Under the pieces are notes generated by a model. The model saw nothing but the letters and a program-made list of their open reading frames with translations, made no database searches and was not told where the DNA came from. Of a stretch of 64,000 nt of DNA, positions 1 to 9,470 are shown piece after piece. The DNA is from Paraburkholderia hospita (lineage in GTDB: Bacteria > Pseudomonadota > Gammaproteobacteria > Burkholderiales > Burkholderiaceae): positions 434,001-498,000 of the forward strand of contig NZ_CP026106.1 of assembly GCF_002902965.1 (NCBI RefSeq), in the 5' to 3' direction. Numbering within the stretch: position 1 is the stretch's first letter; each line of letters begins with the position of its first letter. A program made the translations under genes and the position numbers.

Positions 1-1
1 T

Positions 2-607
2 CTTTCGCTTACCCAGACAGGCAAGTCGATTCGATTTCCGCTGGGCATCGGCTTGGCTCTGGCGGGTGTCGCCCTTGCACGAAGCAACGGAGGACATCCG
101 GTCGATGCGGGCCTGTTCAGCTTGCCCGTATGGGTGGACTGGATCCATCTGCTCGCCATCAGCGCATGGGTGGGACTTGTGCTGGTCACGACACATGTTG
201 TTGCGCCGCGTTTTTTCGACGCTCCGGGCAGCGAGCATGTCAACAACGCGGCGTATATCCAGTCCTTGTCGGATGCCGCAACGCTTGCGCTGGTCATTCT
301 TTTTGCTACGGGCGCCTATAACGGCTGGCGCGGTGTCAGGTCGCCAGGCGACCTTCTCGAATCGGGCTACGGACAGATTCTGTTGTTGAAACTTGCCTTG
401 GTGTTCGTGGCTGCAGCCCTCGGAGGACACAACCGTTTCTTCGAGATGCCCAAGCTGCTCGCATCATTGAAGAGTGCCTCGTCGACGCCACCAGTGAAGC
501 CTCTAAAACGCTTTGTCGCAGTGTTGCATATCGAATCTGCGGTATTGGCTGGGGTACTGGTCGCCGCTGCGGTACTCGTCTCCAGCCCACTACCTGGTAC
601 TTCGTAG
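2..607 (+). CDS. CopD-family copper-resistance membrane protein (partial, 5' end outside window)
   Basis: The frame is open from the first base of the window, so the N-terminus is missing. The visible 200 or so residues contain several hydrophobic segments and the pattern WVDWIHLLAISAWVG, which is typical of the CopD/PcoD domain of copper export or uptake proteins in the inner membrane. Conserved His residues (WIHLL, GHNRFFE, LHIESAV) are the kind used for copper in this family. A terminator follows about 110 bases after the stop. The family is fairly certain. The direction of copper movement and the full domain layout cannot be judged from this part. Confidence 0.8.
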   Translation, partial: LSLTQTGKSIRFPLGIGLALAGVALARSNGGHPVDAGLFSLPVWVDWIHLLAISAWVGLVLVTTHVVAPRFFDAPGSEHVNNAAYIQSLSDAATLALVILFATGAYNGWRGVRSPGDLLESGYGQILLLKLALVFVAAALGGHNRFFEMPKLLASLKSASSTPPVKPLKRFVAVLHIESAVLAGVLVAAAVLVSSPLPGTS

Positions 608-716
608 TCGATTTCGGTACCGTTTGTTTCTCACGTCCACGCAGATGGTCACCGCCGCAGGGTCAATATGGGCTGCGTCCTGCCTCGATTGATTTCAGGT
701 AAAGGCCATCTTTTTC

Positions 717-747
717 GGGACCCGACAGCACGTTGGGTCCTTTTTTT
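717..747 (+). terminator. Rho-independent terminator after copD
   Basis: GGACCC (718-723) pairs with GGGTCC (735-740) across an 11-base loop and is followed directly by seven T. It lies 110 bases after the CopD stop and is the only clear feature between that gene and the DUF4148 gene at 937. Confidence 0.75.
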
Positions 748-936
748 CTGCTGGGTCGTAACCGGAATGCGTGTTCGCGAGGCCAGAGCTGCGTCCGACG
801 TGGATGATGCGTTGAGCATTTAGTTCGTATGACTAAAAAGTCATTTTCGTGTCACGGCTCGTTCAGACCTCACTCTCCAGAATGGAAACCGTTCGGAATC
901 GACTCTTATCGATTTCACATCGCTCTGGAGGAGTAT

Positions 937-1272
937 ATGAAGCTCAAAACTATCGTCGCCGCGCTCATCGCTGCAACGCTCGCCACGTTGGCATTTGCCG
1001 ATGCAGACCACGACTACCCCGAATCTACCGCTTCGACCACGTTACCGTCCGCGAGCAGCGCCAGTCAGCCGACGTCCGATGCGACGACTCCGGCCATCCA
1101 ACCACAGCAACAAGGAAAAACCCGAGAGCAGGTGGTGCAGGAGCTGATTCAGGCTAGACGCGAAGGGCTCGTCCCGGCTGGTCACGCCGACTATCCGCCA
1201 AGTCAGGCGACGATTGAGCGCAATCGGGCGCGCATGAAGTCGACCGCTCCGAAATGGGCCAATCAGCAGTAG
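937..1272 (+). CDS. DUF4148 domain-containing exported protein
   Basis: This is a 111-aa protein with a Sec signal peptide (MKLKTIVAALIAATLATLAFA) and a Ser/Thr/Pro/Gln-rich linker. The C-terminal motif KTREQVVQELIQARREGLVP followed by HADYPPS is characteristic of DUF4148, a family common in Burkholderia and found in the envelope. The ATG at 937 was chosen because CTGGAGGAG lies just upstream and the signal peptide begins there; the frame extends further upstream but without a good start. The function of the family is unknown. It appears to be a single-gene unit. Confidence 0.8.
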   Translation: MKLKTIVAALIAATLATLAFADADHDYPESTASTTLPSASSASQPTSDATTPAIQPQQQGKTREQVVQELIQARREGLVPAGHADYPPSQATIERNRARMKSTAPKWANQQ

Positions 1273-1933
1273 AGCAATTCTCCCGGTAACGGCGTCGTCG
1301 CGTGTGGGTCTGGCGACGTGCCTACCGGTCAGTCTCAGTTGGGAGCGCAGTGGTAATTTCTCTGGTACTACGAAGGTGCAAACGCCATTAATAGCCAGTG
1401 TACGCATCATCGCCGCACACGGCGCCTCAAGGGACGATGGGATCGTCGCGGTTCTTCCCGTGGAGCGCTTTTACCGGGTGCGTACGACTTCAGAGGCGGC
1501 TCCGTCAGCAGGAACGACGGCGGAATCTGCCTCCGAGCCGCATTCCGAAGTCGGCGTTCCGGGTGCGTAGCGCGGGCGGATCGAGCGTTTGGTTACGTCT
1601 TGCTTTTGAGTGCTTGAACGTCCGCGGTGCACAAAGGTGACTTTGGCAATACTTCACTGTCCATCGGGAGCCCGAATTCCGATATCCGTATGAGTGAAAA
1701 TCCGCCTCACCTCGCCGCTGCCAGCGGTGCCCACACCGACGGGGTTTCCGGATGCCAATGAATTGGCTGTGCACGCGGGCTATGCCAGGTTGCACCAGGC
1801 CTGGAGATTGAACGCCAATACAAAAGACCTGGACCGATTTAGATCTTACGAATTTTCGCGCGCACGCATAGATGGGTGCGACGGGCTATTGCGTCTATCG
1901 CGACAAGAAGACGTTTTATACCTGATTGGTTTC
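1273..1933. other. Stretch without a recognisable gene
   Basis: Open frames here are short and show no family pattern, start signal or coding bias that I can support. No repeat or RNA structure stands out. Confidence 0.4.
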
Positions 1934-2317
1934 CTATTGACGGGTGGCGCGGTGTTGTTCGAACACCGTCTGGCATGAAACGCAGCGGGCCGTGTAGGGC
2001 GCGGCGACAAGGCGTTCATAACCGATCGGGTCGCCGCAATCAACGCATGCCCCGTAACGGCCGGCGGCGATGCGTGCCAGCGCCGCGTCGATCTGCTGCA
2101 GTTCGTCGAAATCGTGCTGCGCGAGCGCGGTGCGCAACTGATCGGTCGCTTTGCGTGATGCGGTCTCGTCGGGATGCGACTCGGGGCCCAGCTCTTCGGG
2201 CGGCCGTGCTCCAGCGAGATCACCGTATTCGCCGTGCAGCGTCGCCAGCAGTTCACGACGGCGCTCGCAGAGCCTCTGTTGTAACAGCCTGAGTTCGGAA
2301 CAGGTTAGGGTGATCAT
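1934..2317 (-). CDS. DksA/TraR-type C4 zinc-finger protein
   Basis: This is a 127-aa protein with an N-terminal helical part (SELRLLQQRLCERRRELL) and a C-terminal C4 zinc finger, CVDCG, followed 17 residues later by CVSC. That is the DksA/TraR fold, which inserts into the RNA polymerase secondary channel and modulates rRNA and stress promoters together with ppGpp. It is shorter than true DksA and the acidic coiled-coil tip motif DxxDxA is not evident, so it is more likely one of the extra DksA-like proteins. The start MITLT at 2317 is favoured; a start 12 codons upstream is possible. Confidence 0.8.
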   Translation of the reverse strand: MITLTCSELRLLQQRLCERRRELLATLHGEYGDLAGARPPEELGPESHPDETASRKATDQLRTALAQHDFDELQQIDAALARIAAGRYGACVDCGDPIGYERLVAAPYTARCVSCQTVFEQHRATRQ

Positions 2318-2995
2318 GGACAAGGCTCGATGTGTTCTGTAACGCGACGCCAACGGGTGGCATCGCGAAGGCGTTCCGTCATGTGCGTACTACCCCACAC
2401 AGGCCAAACCTAGCATGCACCCGCGGAGCGGATAGCACAATGCGACTGTTACGATCCGGTCTGACGATCCTGAGTCTCGTCGCTAAAGCCCCACCAATGA
2501 AGCTGTGACGGTGGATGGTGAAATGAGTGGCACCCACAATTAAATGTTTTACTCACGCGAGATTTGAGGCAGAAGCAACGCGTCACAGCGGTACGTGCGG
2601 CCCTACATTCATTCTCAGGACTGGATCCAGCAAGCAGCGTCGCAAAACCACCCGGCGTCTGGGCTCAGGGATCGGCCACACCCTGATCGACGCTGGCTAC
2701 CGCGTGCCGGTCACCCGCACAAACGGGTGAAATCACATTGGAAGCCCCTCGGGAAAAATCGCGTTCAGAACCGGCTTTGACCATCTTCGTTGAACCGGCG
2801 CTTTCGGGTAGTCTGAAGGTCTGTTTGGGGTCGCGGAATACGGACGATCATAGCCTGAAAACTCTCAGGGGACGGGTACCGCCACGCGACTCGCCATAAG
2901 GCTGTTTGTGCAATCACTGACGATACGACACGCAGGCCGATTCCGACCGGTGGGGAACCTCCCCTGTCAGGTCTCATTCGCCGTCGCTTGAACGT
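2318..2995. other. Intergenic stretch, nothing supported
   Basis: It contains only short unlinked frames. It must hold the promoter of the DksA-like gene, which reads leftward, but no clear -35/-10 pair was recognised. Confidence 0.4.
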
Positions 2996-3634
2996 TCAGC
3001 GCAATCTCGTAGACCGGTCGGCCCATTTTGTGTCGACCACGTCGAGCATTCCGACGTCCGGCACGCTGCCCAGCAATGACAGCGAATGCTTGGCGAGTTC
3101 CCGAGGAACATGACCCGTCAAGTGCGCAAACCGTGCCCCGTTGTCGGGGAAGACGTCAAAGATGCCGAAGTGACCGTCGTCGAGACGGATGGCAAACCAG
3201 GCAACAGTCTTGGGTTCCTGCTCCACGAGCGCTTGTGCGTCGCGAAGGAACTGAGCAACCTGTGTCTCATGGCCAGCCTTTGCCTTGAACGTGATGAGCA
3301 GTGCCTTCGTGACGGACTCGCCCGATGTTGTTGCAGGCGGCTTGTCGGCCAGGACGTCGAACTCCTGAATCAGCGGCGCCCCGGCAAAAACGCTGCCGCC
3401 GGCATCCAGCAGTGCTTGTGTAACTGGCCCCGACAGATGCTCCTCGCGGCCGGCATCGTCTGGGAACACGTCGAAGATGCCGTACTCCGATCGCCCGAAT
3501 CTGATCGCGAACCACGTGGTCGTTGCGGCTTCCGCCCGCCCCATCGCGAGAGCCGAGCGCAGGACGTCTTCCGCCATGGCGTCGTCCTTGCCGGTTTTGA
3601 CTTCCAACCTGACGAGCAGACCCTTAGTGTCCAT
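2996..3634 (-). CDS. Tandem two-domain ABM-type (dimeric alpha/beta barrel) protein
   Basis: This 212-aa protein is built from two repeats of one domain, roughly residues 1-95 and 105-205. Both carry the pattern WFAIR...FGIFDVFPD..R..HL(S/T)G. The pattern recurs in the single-domain proteins at 18346 and 18766, so they are homologous. Such domains belong to the antibiotic-biosynthesis-monooxygenase/dimeric alpha-beta-barrel superfamily, which includes quinol monooxygenases and many proteins of unknown role. The start at 3634 has GGAGGTG at ideal spacing. A 14-bp inverted repeat lies about 115 bp upstream. The internal duplication lets one chain form the barrel that normally needs a dimer; this last point is inference. 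Confidence 0.75.
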   Translation of the reverse strand: MDTKGLLVRLEVKTGKDDAMAEDVLRSALAMGRAEAATTTWFAIRFGRSEYGIFDVFPDDAGREEHLSGPVTQALLDAGGSVFAGAPLIQEFDVLADKPPATTSGESVTKALLITFKAKAGHETQVAQFLRDAQALVEQEPKTVAWFAIRLDDGHFGIFDVFPDNGARFAHLTGHVPRELAKHSLSLLGSVPDVGMLDVVDTKWADRSTRLR

Positions 3635-3748
3635 GAGACACCTCCATTCGTGATCGACCGACCGTGAACGCATCGAGCGTGCAGTCCGTCGACGCTAACA
3701 AGCCAGCAGCGCAGCCAGTGCCCTCCTCCGAGGGACCCCTTCGTTCCT

Positions 3749-3784
3749 GCGATCGTCGGGCGACACATCTCGCCCGACGATCGC
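3749..3784. repeat. 14-bp perfect inverted repeat (strong hairpin)
   Basis: GCGATCGTCGGGCG (3749-3762) and its exact reverse complement (3771-3784) flank an 8-base loop. There is no T-run on either side, so it is not a standard terminator. It lies between the divergent ABM gene and the 2-oxoacid dehydrogenase operon, a 574-bp gap in which nothing else was recognised. It could be an operator or a cruciform site. Confidence 0.6.
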
Positions 3785-4208
3785 GCGCGTGTGCAATACA
3801 CGTCAACTGACACGATAGTGGATTTCGCCTAGCTGTTCCAGGCGAGTCTGCCAGAACAGGCCGCGCAACTTCGAACTCCCTTTTAGCCTGGCGCTCAGAT
3901 CTGGAGTTATCTGCAGTTTGAGCCTTCCTGAGCCCGATGACCCACGAAATCTCTCAACGTCTGTTGACGCCGCGAGCGCAGAATATAAACGCATTGTGCT
4001 GCGCTCGTCGGCTTCTGTATTGCATCGGGACAACGCGGCCGCACGCTTCGTGTTTACCCCGTGTAAACGTCAACACCGAAAGCAGCACCATCTGCGCGTT
4101 TCCCATGTCCAATCATAGAGTTTGCTGATCAGGTTTGAGCGCCAGCATTTGCGCGTCGCGTGCGAACTCCCGCACGCATTCGATATCAGAAAGAACAAGG
4201 AGGCGGTC

Positions 4209-5309
4209 ATGACCACGGCTGCCAGTTTCCACATCGGGTACACGCAATACCTCGGCCCCGACGGCGTCCCCGTCCAGTCATTGCCCGCCTTCGCGCGGGA
4301 CCCGGCGGCGCTGATTCCCCTCTATCGCGCGATGGTCCTCACCCGCGCGTTCGACACCAAAGCGGTTGCACTGCAACGTACTGGCAAGCTCGGTACGTTT
4401 GCGTCGTCGGTGGGACAGGAGGCGATCGGCGTGGGCGTCGCCAGTGCGATGCGGGCCGACGACGTCCTGTTTCCTTCGTATCGCGATCACGCGGCGCAAT
4501 TGCTGCGCGGCGTCACGATGACGGAAAGCTTGCTGTATTGGGGCGGCGACGAGCGCGGCAGCGATTTCGCCGTGCCGCGCCACGATTTTCCGAATTGCGT
4601 GCCGATCGGCACACAGGTGTGTCATGCCGCTGGCGCGGCCTACGCGTTCAGACTGCGCGGCGAGCCGCGCGTCGCCGTTGCGATCTTCGGGGACGGCAGC
4701 ACATCGAAGGGCGACTTCTACGAGGCGATGAACATGGCGGGTGTCTGGCAGGCACCGCTCGTACTCGTCATCAATAACAACCAGTGGGCGATCTCGGTAC
4801 CGCGCAGCACGCAGAGCGCGGCGCAGACGCTCGCGCAGAAAGCGATTGCTGCGGGCATCGACGGGCTGCAGGTCGACGGCAATGACGTGATCGCTGTGCA
4901 TCAGGTGATGCATGCGGCACTGGCGAAAGCGCGGCGCGGCGACGGCCCGACGCTGGTCGAGGCGCTCAGCTATCGCCTGGGCGACCACACGACAGCCGAC
5001 GATGCAACCCGCTATCGCGATTCCGAACTGATCCGCAAGCAGTGGGAGTACGAACCGCTGCTGCGTCTGCGCACGTATCTGATGCGTATGAACGTCTGGG
5101 ACAAGGCTCAGGACGAGCAGCTCGGCAAGACATGTCATGAGCAGGTCGAACAGGCGGTCGAAGCCTATCTCGCCGTTGCGCCGCCCGAGATTACCGCGAT
5201 GTTCGATCACCTGTACGAAACGCTGCCGCACGCGCTGCGCGAGCAACGGGAGAACGCGCAGCGCTTCGCGCCCGCTGCGGCGAACCATCAGGAGAACGGC
5301 CATGGCTGA
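4209..5309 (+). CDS. pdhA: Thiamine-diphosphate-dependent dehydrogenase E1 component, alpha subunit
   Basis: This 366-aa subunit of a heterotetrameric E1 decarboxylates a 2-oxoacid and transfers the acyl group to the lipoyl arm of E2. The thiamine-diphosphate motif GDG (residues 161-163) ... NNN (189-191) is intact, and the family pattern TRAFD...GKLGTFASSVGQEA is present near the N-terminus. ATG 4209 is preceded by AGGAGG. The stop overlaps the E1beta start by 8 bases, so the two are translationally coupled. It resembles PDH-like E1alpha (pdhA/acoA/bkdA1 group); the acid used (pyruvate, acetoin or branched-chain) cannot be told from sequence alone. The gene symbol follows common annotation. 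Confidence 0.85.
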   Translation: MTTAASFHIGYTQYLGPDGVPVQSLPAFARDPAALIPLYRAMVLTRAFDTKAVALQRTGKLGTFASSVGQEAIGVGVASAMRADDVLFPSYRDHAAQLLRGVTMTESLLYWGGDERGSDFAVPRHDFPNCVPIGTQVCHAAGAAYAFRLRGEPRVAVAIFGDGSTSKGDFYEAMNMAGVWQAPLVLVINNNQWAISVPRSTQSAAQTLAQKAIAAGIDGLQVDGNDVIAVHQVMHAALAKARRGDGPTLVEALSYRLGDHTTADDATRYRDSELIRKQWEYEPLLRLRTYLMRMNVWDKAQDEQLGKTCHEQVEQAVEAYLAVAPPEITAMFDHLYETLPHALREQRENAQRFAPAAANHQENGHG

Positions 5310-6282
5310 TCTCAACATGGTGGACGCGCTCAATCAGGCGATGGCCTACGAACTCGAGCACGATCCCGCCGTCGTGCTGCTCGGCGAAGACATTGGCGTG
5401 AACGGCGGCGTGTTTCGCGCGACGGCCGGATTGCAGGCGCGCTTCGGCACGCAACGCGTAATCGATACGCCGCTTGCAGAAACGGCGATTGCGGGCGCGG
5501 CAATCGGCATGGCGGCAATGGGCCTGAAACCCGTCGCCGAGATCCAGTTCAGCGGCTTCCTGTATCCGACGATCGATCACGTGCTCAACCACGCGTCGCG
5601 TCTGAGGCACCGCACGCGCGGACGCCTTTCATGCCCGCTCGTGATCCGCGCGCCGTGCGGCGCAGGCATACACGCGCCGGAGCATCATTCCGAAAGTCCC
5701 GAGGCGCTGTTCGCGCACATTCCCGGCCTGCGCGTCGTCACGCCGTCGTCGCCCGCGCGCGCTTACGGTCTGCTGCTTGCCGCGATTCGCGACCCCGACC
5801 CGGTGATCTTCTTCGAGCCGACGCGCCTGTATCGTCTGTTCCGGCAGACGGTGGATGACAACGGCGAAGCGTTGCCGCTCGACACCTGCTTCACGTTGCG
5901 CGACGGCTCCGACGTAACACTGGTGAGCTGGGGCGGCGCGGTGCAGGATGCTCAGGCGGCTGCCGATCTGCTGGCGCAGGACGGCGTGATGGCCGAAGTG
6001 ATTGACGTGGCGACGCTCAAGCCGATCGACATGAACACGATACTCGCGTCGGTGGGGAAGACGGGCCGCTGTGTGATCGTGCACGAAGGCTCGCGCACGG
6101 GCGGCGTCGGAGCGGAGATCGCCGCCAACATCGCCGAGCGCGGGCTTTACTCGCTGCTAGCGCCCGTGCAGCGCGTGACGGGCTACGACGTCGTCGTGCC
6201 GCTGTACCGGCTCGAGAATCAATACATGCCCAGCGCCGCGCGCATCGTCGCTGCGGTCAGGCAAGCTCTGGAGGCGTCGTGA
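5302..6282 (+). CDS. pdhB: Thiamine-diphosphate-dependent dehydrogenase E1 component, beta subunit
   Basis: This 326-aa partner of the preceding E1alpha begins MADLNMVDALNQAMAYEL and contains the E1beta signatures LLGEDIGVNGGVFRAT, DTPLAETAIAGAAIGMA and EIQFSGFLYPTIDH. It completes the thiamine site and docks to E2. The start lies within the last codons of E1alpha with AGGAGAAC upstream. Its length is normal for the family. The E2 gene follows after 4 bases. Confidence 0.87.
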   Translation: MADLNMVDALNQAMAYELEHDPAVVLLGEDIGVNGGVFRATAGLQARFGTQRVIDTPLAETAIAGAAIGMAAMGLKPVAEIQFSGFLYPTIDHVLNHASRLRHRTRGRLSCPLVIRAPCGAGIHAPEHHSESPEALFAHIPGLRVVTPSSPARAYGLLLAAIRDPDPVIFFEPTRLYRLFRQTVDDNGEALPLDTCFTLRDGSDVTLVSWGGAVQDAQAAADLLAQDGVMAEVIDVATLKPIDMNTILASVGKTGRCVIVHEGSRTGGVGAEIAANIAERGLYSLLAPVQRVTGYDVVVPLYRLENQYMPSAARIVAAVRQALEAS

Positions 6283-6286
6283 AGCC

Positions 6287-7399
6287 ATGAAAATCTTCAA
6301 ACTGCCCGACCTCGGCGAGGGCTTGCAGGAAGCGGAGATCGTCGCGTGGCACGTCAAGAGCGGCGACGAGGTGAGTGCGGATCAACCGCTGCTGTCGGTC
6401 GAAACGGCGAAGGCGATCGTCGACATTCCGTCGCCGCAATCCGGCCGCATCGCGAAGCTGTTCGGCCAGACGGGTGACATCGTGCATCTGGGCGCGCCGC
6501 TCGTCGCGTTCGAAGGCGAGGGCGGCGATGCCGACGCGGGCACCGTGGTCGGCCATATGGAAGTCGGCCAGCACGTCGTGCACGAAACGCCCGCGGCGCT
6601 CGGCACGGGCGTGGGCGCGGGTGGCGTGATCAAGGCGATTCCGGCGGCGCGGGCGCTTGCGAGAAAGCTGGACGTAGATCTGTCGATGGTGACGCCATCG
6701 GGAACGGAAGGCGTCATCACGGCGGCGGACGTGCAGCGCGTCGCGAAGATACTCGGCGAGCTCGGGCCGCCTGAAGTGCTGCGCGGGGTGCGGCGCGCGA
6801 TGGCACAGAACATGGCACGCGCGCAGAACGAAGTCGCCGCGGCCACCGTGATCGACGATGCCGACATCCACGCATGGCCGCCGCACGCCGACGTTACGAT
6901 CCGGCTGATACGCGCGCTGGTCGCGGGCTGCCGCGCGGAGCCGGGACTGAACGCGTGGTTCGACGGACATACGGGGCGGCGCCACGTGCCGGAGAAGATC
7001 GATCTCGGCATCGCCGTCGATCTGCCAGACGGGCTCTTCGTCCCGGTGTTGCGCAACGTGGCGCATCGCGATGCAGCGGATCTGCGCGGCGGTCTCGACC
7101 GGATGCGCGCCGACATCCGCGCGCGCAAGATTCCACCGGAGGAAATGCGCGGCAACACGATCACGCTGTCGAACTTCGGGATGATCGCGGGGAAATACGC
7201 AGCCCCCATTGTCGTGCCGCCGACGGTCGCGATACTCGGCGCGGGGCGCATCCATGAGCAGGTCGTGGCGGCAGACGGCGTACCTGCCGTGCACAGGATC
7301 TTGCCGCTCAGCCTGACGTTCGATCACCGCGTCGTCACTGGCGGCGAGGCGGCGCGCTTCCTGGCCGCGACGATTGCGGATTTGCAGAATGCGCAGTAG
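6287..7399 (+). CDS. pdhC: Dihydrolipoyl acyltransferase (E2) of a 2-oxoacid dehydrogenase complex
   Basis: This 370-aa E2 has one lipoyl domain (residues 1-78, lipoyl Lys42 in ETAKAIVD), a peripheral-subunit-binding domain (about 115-152, PAARALARKL...GVITAADV) and a catalytic domain. The catalytic motif reads DHRVVTGG (residues 346-353). The His is kept, but the usual Asp four residues on (HxxxDG) is Thr351, a variant seen in a subset of E2 proteins as far as I recall. It is the last gene of a tight three-gene operon. No E3 lipoamide dehydrogenase follows, so E3 must come from elsewhere in the genome. The acyl group is undetermined. Confidence 0.83.
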   Translation: MKIFKLPDLGEGLQEAEIVAWHVKSGDEVSADQPLLSVETAKAIVDIPSPQSGRIAKLFGQTGDIVHLGAPLVAFEGEGGDADAGTVVGHMEVGQHVVHETPAALGTGVGAGGVIKAIPAARALARKLDVDLSMVTPSGTEGVITAADVQRVAKILGELGPPEVLRGVRRAMAQNMARAQNEVAAATVIDDADIHAWPPHADVTIRLIRALVAGCRAEPGLNAWFDGHTGRRHVPEKIDLGIAVDLPDGLFVPVLRNVAHRDAADLRGGLDRMRADIRARKIPPEEMRGNTITLSNFGMIAGKYAAPIVVPPTVAILGAGRIHEQVVAADGVPAVHRILPLSLTFDHRVVTGGEAARFLAATIADLQNAQ

Positions 7400-7902
7400 C
7401 GGTTCGCCAAAGCCGAAGCGCTTGCAAGCGGGGGCTTGTCAGTGCCTTTTGCTTCGGTCAGGTCGCACTGTTCTCCACGCGGCATGGGAGAGGTCGTCCG
7501 CAGCGACGACGCCGACGGAGCAAGCTCTCCGGAATTTCCCAGGCAAAAGGACCGTGCAGGCGGACCATCTGGAGAGCGGCGCCATGCGCGGCGACCGAAG
7601 GGACCCCGGGCCGTTTCCGCGGCGCGCAGGTGAAACTCGCAGGTCACGCCGAGGCCGGCCACGAGCGTTCGAAAATGAAAGTGACGAAGATAAATGGCGC
7701 TGACGAAGCCGATAAGGCCTGTCAGAAAGTGCAACTGGCATTGAATTGGATGAGTCGCACCGTATCGATCCGGCGCTTGGGGGCAGCGTACTTCCATTTA
7801 CACGGAGCCGCTTGCTTGGTGTACTGGCATAGCGCATAAGTTTTCTGTCAAGGGCGATAACAGCGCCATGCGGATATGCGCGGTTCCATGCTCCGGCAGC
7901 GA
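7400..7902. other. Gap between convergent genes, no gene seen
   Basis: The E2 operon and the hydrolase gene converge here. CCGAAGC (near 7411) and GCTTCGG (near 7452) could pair around a small GCTTGCAAGC hairpin and may end the E2 transcript, but there is no T-run. Remaining frames are short and unsupported. Confidence 0.3.
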
Positions 7903-9267
7903 TCAGAAACCGTTCTTCAAAATGAAGCAGATGCTGCTGTTGGTTTCACTGTCAAGGGGAAACCCCGCGTGTTTTTTAGCCCCTGACTGATAGCCTGGCT
8001 TCGCGTTGGAGCTTGTGGGCGACCAGACTTTTCTTACGCGTACGAATTCGAGCACATCCCGGATATCCGAGTCCGTGTAGGGCGCAGTCCCACTCCAGTA
8101 TCGCTGCATTCCGACTAGTGGCTTATCCGCATTCGGGTCCGTCTCACAGAGCGATGAGACTATATAGAGTAGCGACTTGTTGTAGATCGGCGGCACTTCC
8201 CAATACGATCCCTCCGTCTTGCTGTCGAGTCCGAAGAGTCGAAGCCCACTCACTCGTCTGTGAAGTGCCGGTAATCCGGCCTTCATTCGTTCGAATGTAA
8301 TGGCCGCAGCGAGAAGGATCACTTGCACTTGTCGCGGTGATGATGCCGCGAGTCGCGCATCGAGCGCCTCAATGAATCTCTGCACGTATATCGCGCCAGC
8401 ACTGTGACCAATCAGAGTAACGCGCAGCTTCGGATTATCGTCCCACGCCTTGCATAGGTGGTTTAGAAATGTGGTTCCGCCAGCCTCGACGTCATTCGAG
8501 AAAGAACTGTCGATGAATCGCTTCATCTCCCCCCAGATCGGGGCGCCAAGCTCATCAGCGACTCCCGCTGCAACGAAGAGTTCTTCGACAACCGTCGTGT
8601 ACAGGCCGTGACCGTGTCCAGAATTGAGCCGTCGAATGATCCTCGCAAGAGGATTTTGCGGGCCACCAAGACGCTTGACGGGAAATAACGGCCGCTTGTG
8701 CTGGACTGACTTTCCTTCTTCCGCCAACCATTGTGCGAATTGATCCAGTTCGCTACTTGAGCAGGCGAGTTGGGCGCCCGCGCGTCTTTCCCACGCGGTA
8801 TCGAAAGGCCTGGCGAACGCAGCCGACTCCTTGAGCGTCATCGGCACCCGCTCGCGAGCCTTGGTCGAAGGCCTGCGATTCTTGAGCGACCGATCAGTGT
8901 CGAGCGCGACGGTGACCTTCAGGGCTACCGTCTTTACGGTGCGACTAACGGCGTTCACGAAACCGGGATCGTCGCTGTAGGTCTCGAGCATCGCTTTGAT
9001 TGTAGTAACGAGATCGGACTGCCAGATGAAGAAGAACGGGTATGCGTCACTGCTCGTGTAGTTAGCGATCAACTGATTGGCGACGTTGAGGCCATCAGCT
9101 TCCGATACGAGACCGCCATGAAAAAACACGCACAGGTGTCGAGATGGACCGTGATTTTTGAAATTTCTGAAGGCATTGCGGACGTCGGCGGCAGTGGTCT
9201 TGTTGAACTTGCCTTCTTTCAAATCGACGTCGTGAAATGGATCAATCGGTTTCGCGGGATGGTTCAT
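7903..9267 (-). CDS. Uncharacterised alpha/beta-hydrolase-fold protein
   Basis: This 454-aa soluble protein has no signal peptide. It has two alpha/beta-hydrolase landmarks: FFHGGL (His50-Gly-Gly, oxyanion-loop type) and the nucleophile elbow GHSAG (Ser289 by position). A large insert of about 180 residues lies between them. A likely acid and His are not assigned. Codon use looks less GC-rich than in the flanking dehydrogenase operon. It is transcribed leftward, with a small exported-protein gene about 200 bp upstream on the same strand. I do not recognise the family. A lipase/esterase-like activity is the broad inference, and an antibacterial effector role is only a guess from the pairing. 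Confidence 0.6.
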   Translation of the reverse strand: MNHPAKPIDPFHDVDLKEGKFNKTTAADVRNAFRNFKNHGPSRHLCVFFHGGLVSEADGLNVANQLIANYTSSDAYPFFFIWQSDLVTTIKAMLETYSDDPGFVNAVSRTVKTVALKVTVALDTDRSLKNRRPSTKARERVPMTLKESAAFARPFDTAWERRAGAQLACSSSELDQFAQWLAEEGKSVQHKRPLFPVKRLGGPQNPLARIIRRLNSGHGHGLYTTVVEELFVAAGVADELGAPIWGEMKRFIDSSFSNDVEAGGTTFLNHLCKAWDDNPKLRVTLIGHSAGAIYVQRFIEALDARLAASSPRQVQVILLAAAITFERMKAGLPALHRRVSGLRLFGLDSKTEGSYWEVPPIYNKSLLYIVSSLCETDPNADKPLVGMQRYWSGTAPYTDSDIRDVLEFVRVRKVWSPTSSNAKPGYQSGAKKHAGFPLDSETNSSICFILKNGF

Positions 9268-9470
9268 TTCGTTTTCAACGTGGGCTCATTGTTTCGGTCG
9301 ATGGGCAACTGAGCTGGGCAACACTTGTGCTGAGACGGACCCTCCACTGCCGGATGACCCGGGGTTTCGACCCATTTCCCGTGTCTGGGCCTCTTTGATG
9401 GCGATGTTCTCGCAGCGTTGGTCACGCTTATCCAGCATTTGACCGACCTCGCCGGGCGGTGGTATCTGCT

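Noticed and set aside
3820..3840. TGGATTTCGCCTAGC as a sigma-54 site for the dehydrogenase operon
   Set aside because: GG-N10-GC spacing fits but the flanking bases do not match the consensus.
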